Assembly: GCA_938084555.1 (NCBI GenBank)
Contig: CALKFR010000039.1
Span: 1 to 36,882, forward strand
DNA length: 36,882 bases
Source: an uncultured Flavobacteriaceae bacterium
Lineage (GTDB): Bacteria; Bacteroidota; Bacteroidia; Flavobacteriales; Flavobacteriaceae
Direction: 5' to 3'
The translations under genes were made by a program, and so were the position numbers. Under the pieces are notes generated by a model. That model was given only the letters and a program-made list of their open reading frames with translations. It searched no databases and was not told the DNA's origin. Positions 35,959 to 36,882 of this stretch are shown here, piece after piece. Numbering within the stretch: the first letter of the stretch is position 1; every line of letters starts with the position of its first letter.

Positions 35959-36882
35959 ATGAATTTACGAGAGCTTATTTCTCTTTTGTCTTTCTCATTA
36001 ATTTTAGTTTTTAACTCATTATTTGGGCAATCAAATTCTAATGAGTATAACTTCGTTTCTATAAATGAAGATATAACACAAAGTGCCATAACTTCTATTT
36101 ACAAAGATTCAGAGGGTTTTATCTGGATTACAACTTATGGTGATGGAATTGTAAGGTATAATAGTGTAGACTTTAAGAAATATAATCAAGGGCAAAAAAA
36201 TACAGATAAAAGATCTTTAAACAGCTCTATAGTTTTTACAATATTTCAAGATTTTCAAAAAAATATATGGGCTGGAACTCAACTCGGTTTAAATATTTAT
36301 AATAATAAACTAGATAAGTTTGAGAATATAGATTTAGATGGTAAAAAACAAAAATTTGCCATACATGCAATTACAGAGTACGACGAAAACACCTTACTTC
36401 TTGGTACTCACGAAAATGGATTACATAAACTTGATAAGAATACACTTGAATCAAAATTAATAAAATATCAAGAAAAAAAATCCTTAAAAAACCTTCAAAT
36501 TAATACAATTATTAAATCTTCTAATGGTCGTTTTTTAATTGGAACTAATCATGGATTGTTGACATTTGATCCCTATGACGAAATTCTTAAATTAGCAAAA
36601 TTTAATACAGAAAAAGGATATGAAACTATAGGTAAACCTATAGAATCTATGGTAAAAGGACAAGATAATTCTATTTGGATTGGGACTTCTTCATCCGGAC
36701 TTTATAAAATAACTAATAGTAATGATATTTATAGTATTGAAAAGTTTTCTATAACTCGAAAAAGAATATTGTCTTTAGCCGAAAAAACAAATGGAAATAT
36801 TTTATGTGGAACAGAAAATGATGGTCTTTTTGAAATTAATTACAAAACAAAAAAAATTATAAACTATCAACAAGAAAAGCTA
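35959..36882 (+). CDS. Hybrid two-component system regulator (HTCS), N-terminal sensor part, cut by the window edge
   Basis: The frame opens at ATG 35959 and runs to the right edge (308 codons). A signal peptide or membrane anchor (about 1-23, ending LFGQS) is followed by at least six Reg_prop/Y_Y_Y-type beta-propeller repeats, recognisable as ITSIYKDSEGFIWITTYGDG, VFTIFQDFQKNIWAGTQLG, then units with LLGTHENGLHKLD, IGTNHGLLTF, IWIGTSSSGLYKI and LCGTENDGLFEIN. This is the periplasmic sensor of an HTCS; the expected histidine kinase, receiver and AraC-type DNA-binding domains lie beyond the window. Divergence from susC and the shared operator before four operons make it the likely activator of the locus, sensing a released oligosaccharide. 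Confidence 0.9.
   Translation, partial: MNLRELISLLSFSLILVFNSLFGQSNSNEYNFVSINEDITQSAITSIYKDSEGFIWITTYGDGIVRYNSVDFKKYNQGQKNTDKRSLNSSIVFTIFQDFQKNIWAGTQLGLNIYNNKLDKFENIDLDGKKQKFAIHAITEYDENTLLLGTHENGLHKLDKNTLESKLIKYQEKKSLKNLQINTIIKSSNGRFLIGTNHGLLTFDPYDEILKLAKFNTEKGYETIGKPIESMVKGQDNSIWIGTSSSGLYKITNSNDIYSIEKFSITRKRILSLAEKTNGNILCGTENDGLFEINYKTKKIINYQQEKL

Noticed and set aside
1-36882. Mobile elements, CRISPR arrays, tRNA-linked integration sites
   Set aside because: No transposase or integrase frame, no regularly spaced repeat array and no tRNA-like sequence was seen; the only regular repeat is the 21-bp-period operator.

Overview
The window comes from an AT-rich Bacteroidota genome, most likely a marine member of the Flavobacteriaceae. 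The signs are a SusC/SusD pair, two proteins with type IX secretion (T9SS) C-terminal sorting domains, an SSS-type (usually sodium-coupled) symporter, promoters with the TAnnTTTG -7 box typical of this phylum, and many sulfatases. The window is one large polysaccharide utilization locus (PUL), cut at both ends by the window edges. I saw no tRNA, rRNA, CRISPR array, transposase or integrase. No gene-free stretch exceeds about 220 bases.

Layout. (1) 1-7528, minus strand: a sulfatase fused to a GH10 domain, then a GH3 lipoprotein, an S1 sulfatase and a further sulfatase running off the left edge. (2) 7728-11417, plus strand: an exported formylglycine-generating enzyme (FGE) lipoprotein, a DUF1800 protein and a DUF1501 protein. 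(3) 11518-18054, plus strand: xylulokinase, xylose isomerase, a sodium/solute symporter, a CE1-like esterase lipoprotein and aldose 1-epimerase. (4) 18091-30831, minus strand and converging on (3): transcribed from the right as CBM-GH30, two sulfatases, a frameshifted sulfatase, a beta-helix/CBM22-like secreted protein, GH10 xylanase, GPH-type transporter and cytoplasmic GH43. (5) 31015-35740, minus strand: SusD and SusC with their own terminator. (6) 35959 to the right edge, plus strand: the N-terminal sensor part of a hybrid two-component system (HTCS) regulator.

How it works together (inference from family knowledge). The substrate looks like a sulfated, probably esterified, xylose-based polysaccharide, i.e. 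a sulfated xylan. The T9SS-exported GH30 and beta-helix proteins would act at the cell surface and SusCD would import oligosaccharides. Six sulfatases, all of the cysteine type that FGE matures, plus GH10, GH3 and the esterase would work in the periplasm or at the outer membrane. Short oligosaccharides would enter the cytosol by the GPH carrier for GH43, and free xylose by the SSS symporter for GalM, XylA and XylB.

The most notable observations are a four-copy operator (a CYTCAAA-type direct repeat with 21-bp period, sitting 28-29 bp upstream of a -7 box) in front of each main operon, which defines a regulon probably controlled by the HTCS; the sulfatase-helical linker-GH10 fusion with an altered GH10 substrate motif; a CBM inserted inside another conserved domain of the beta-helix protein; and a single-base frameshift in one sulfatase.
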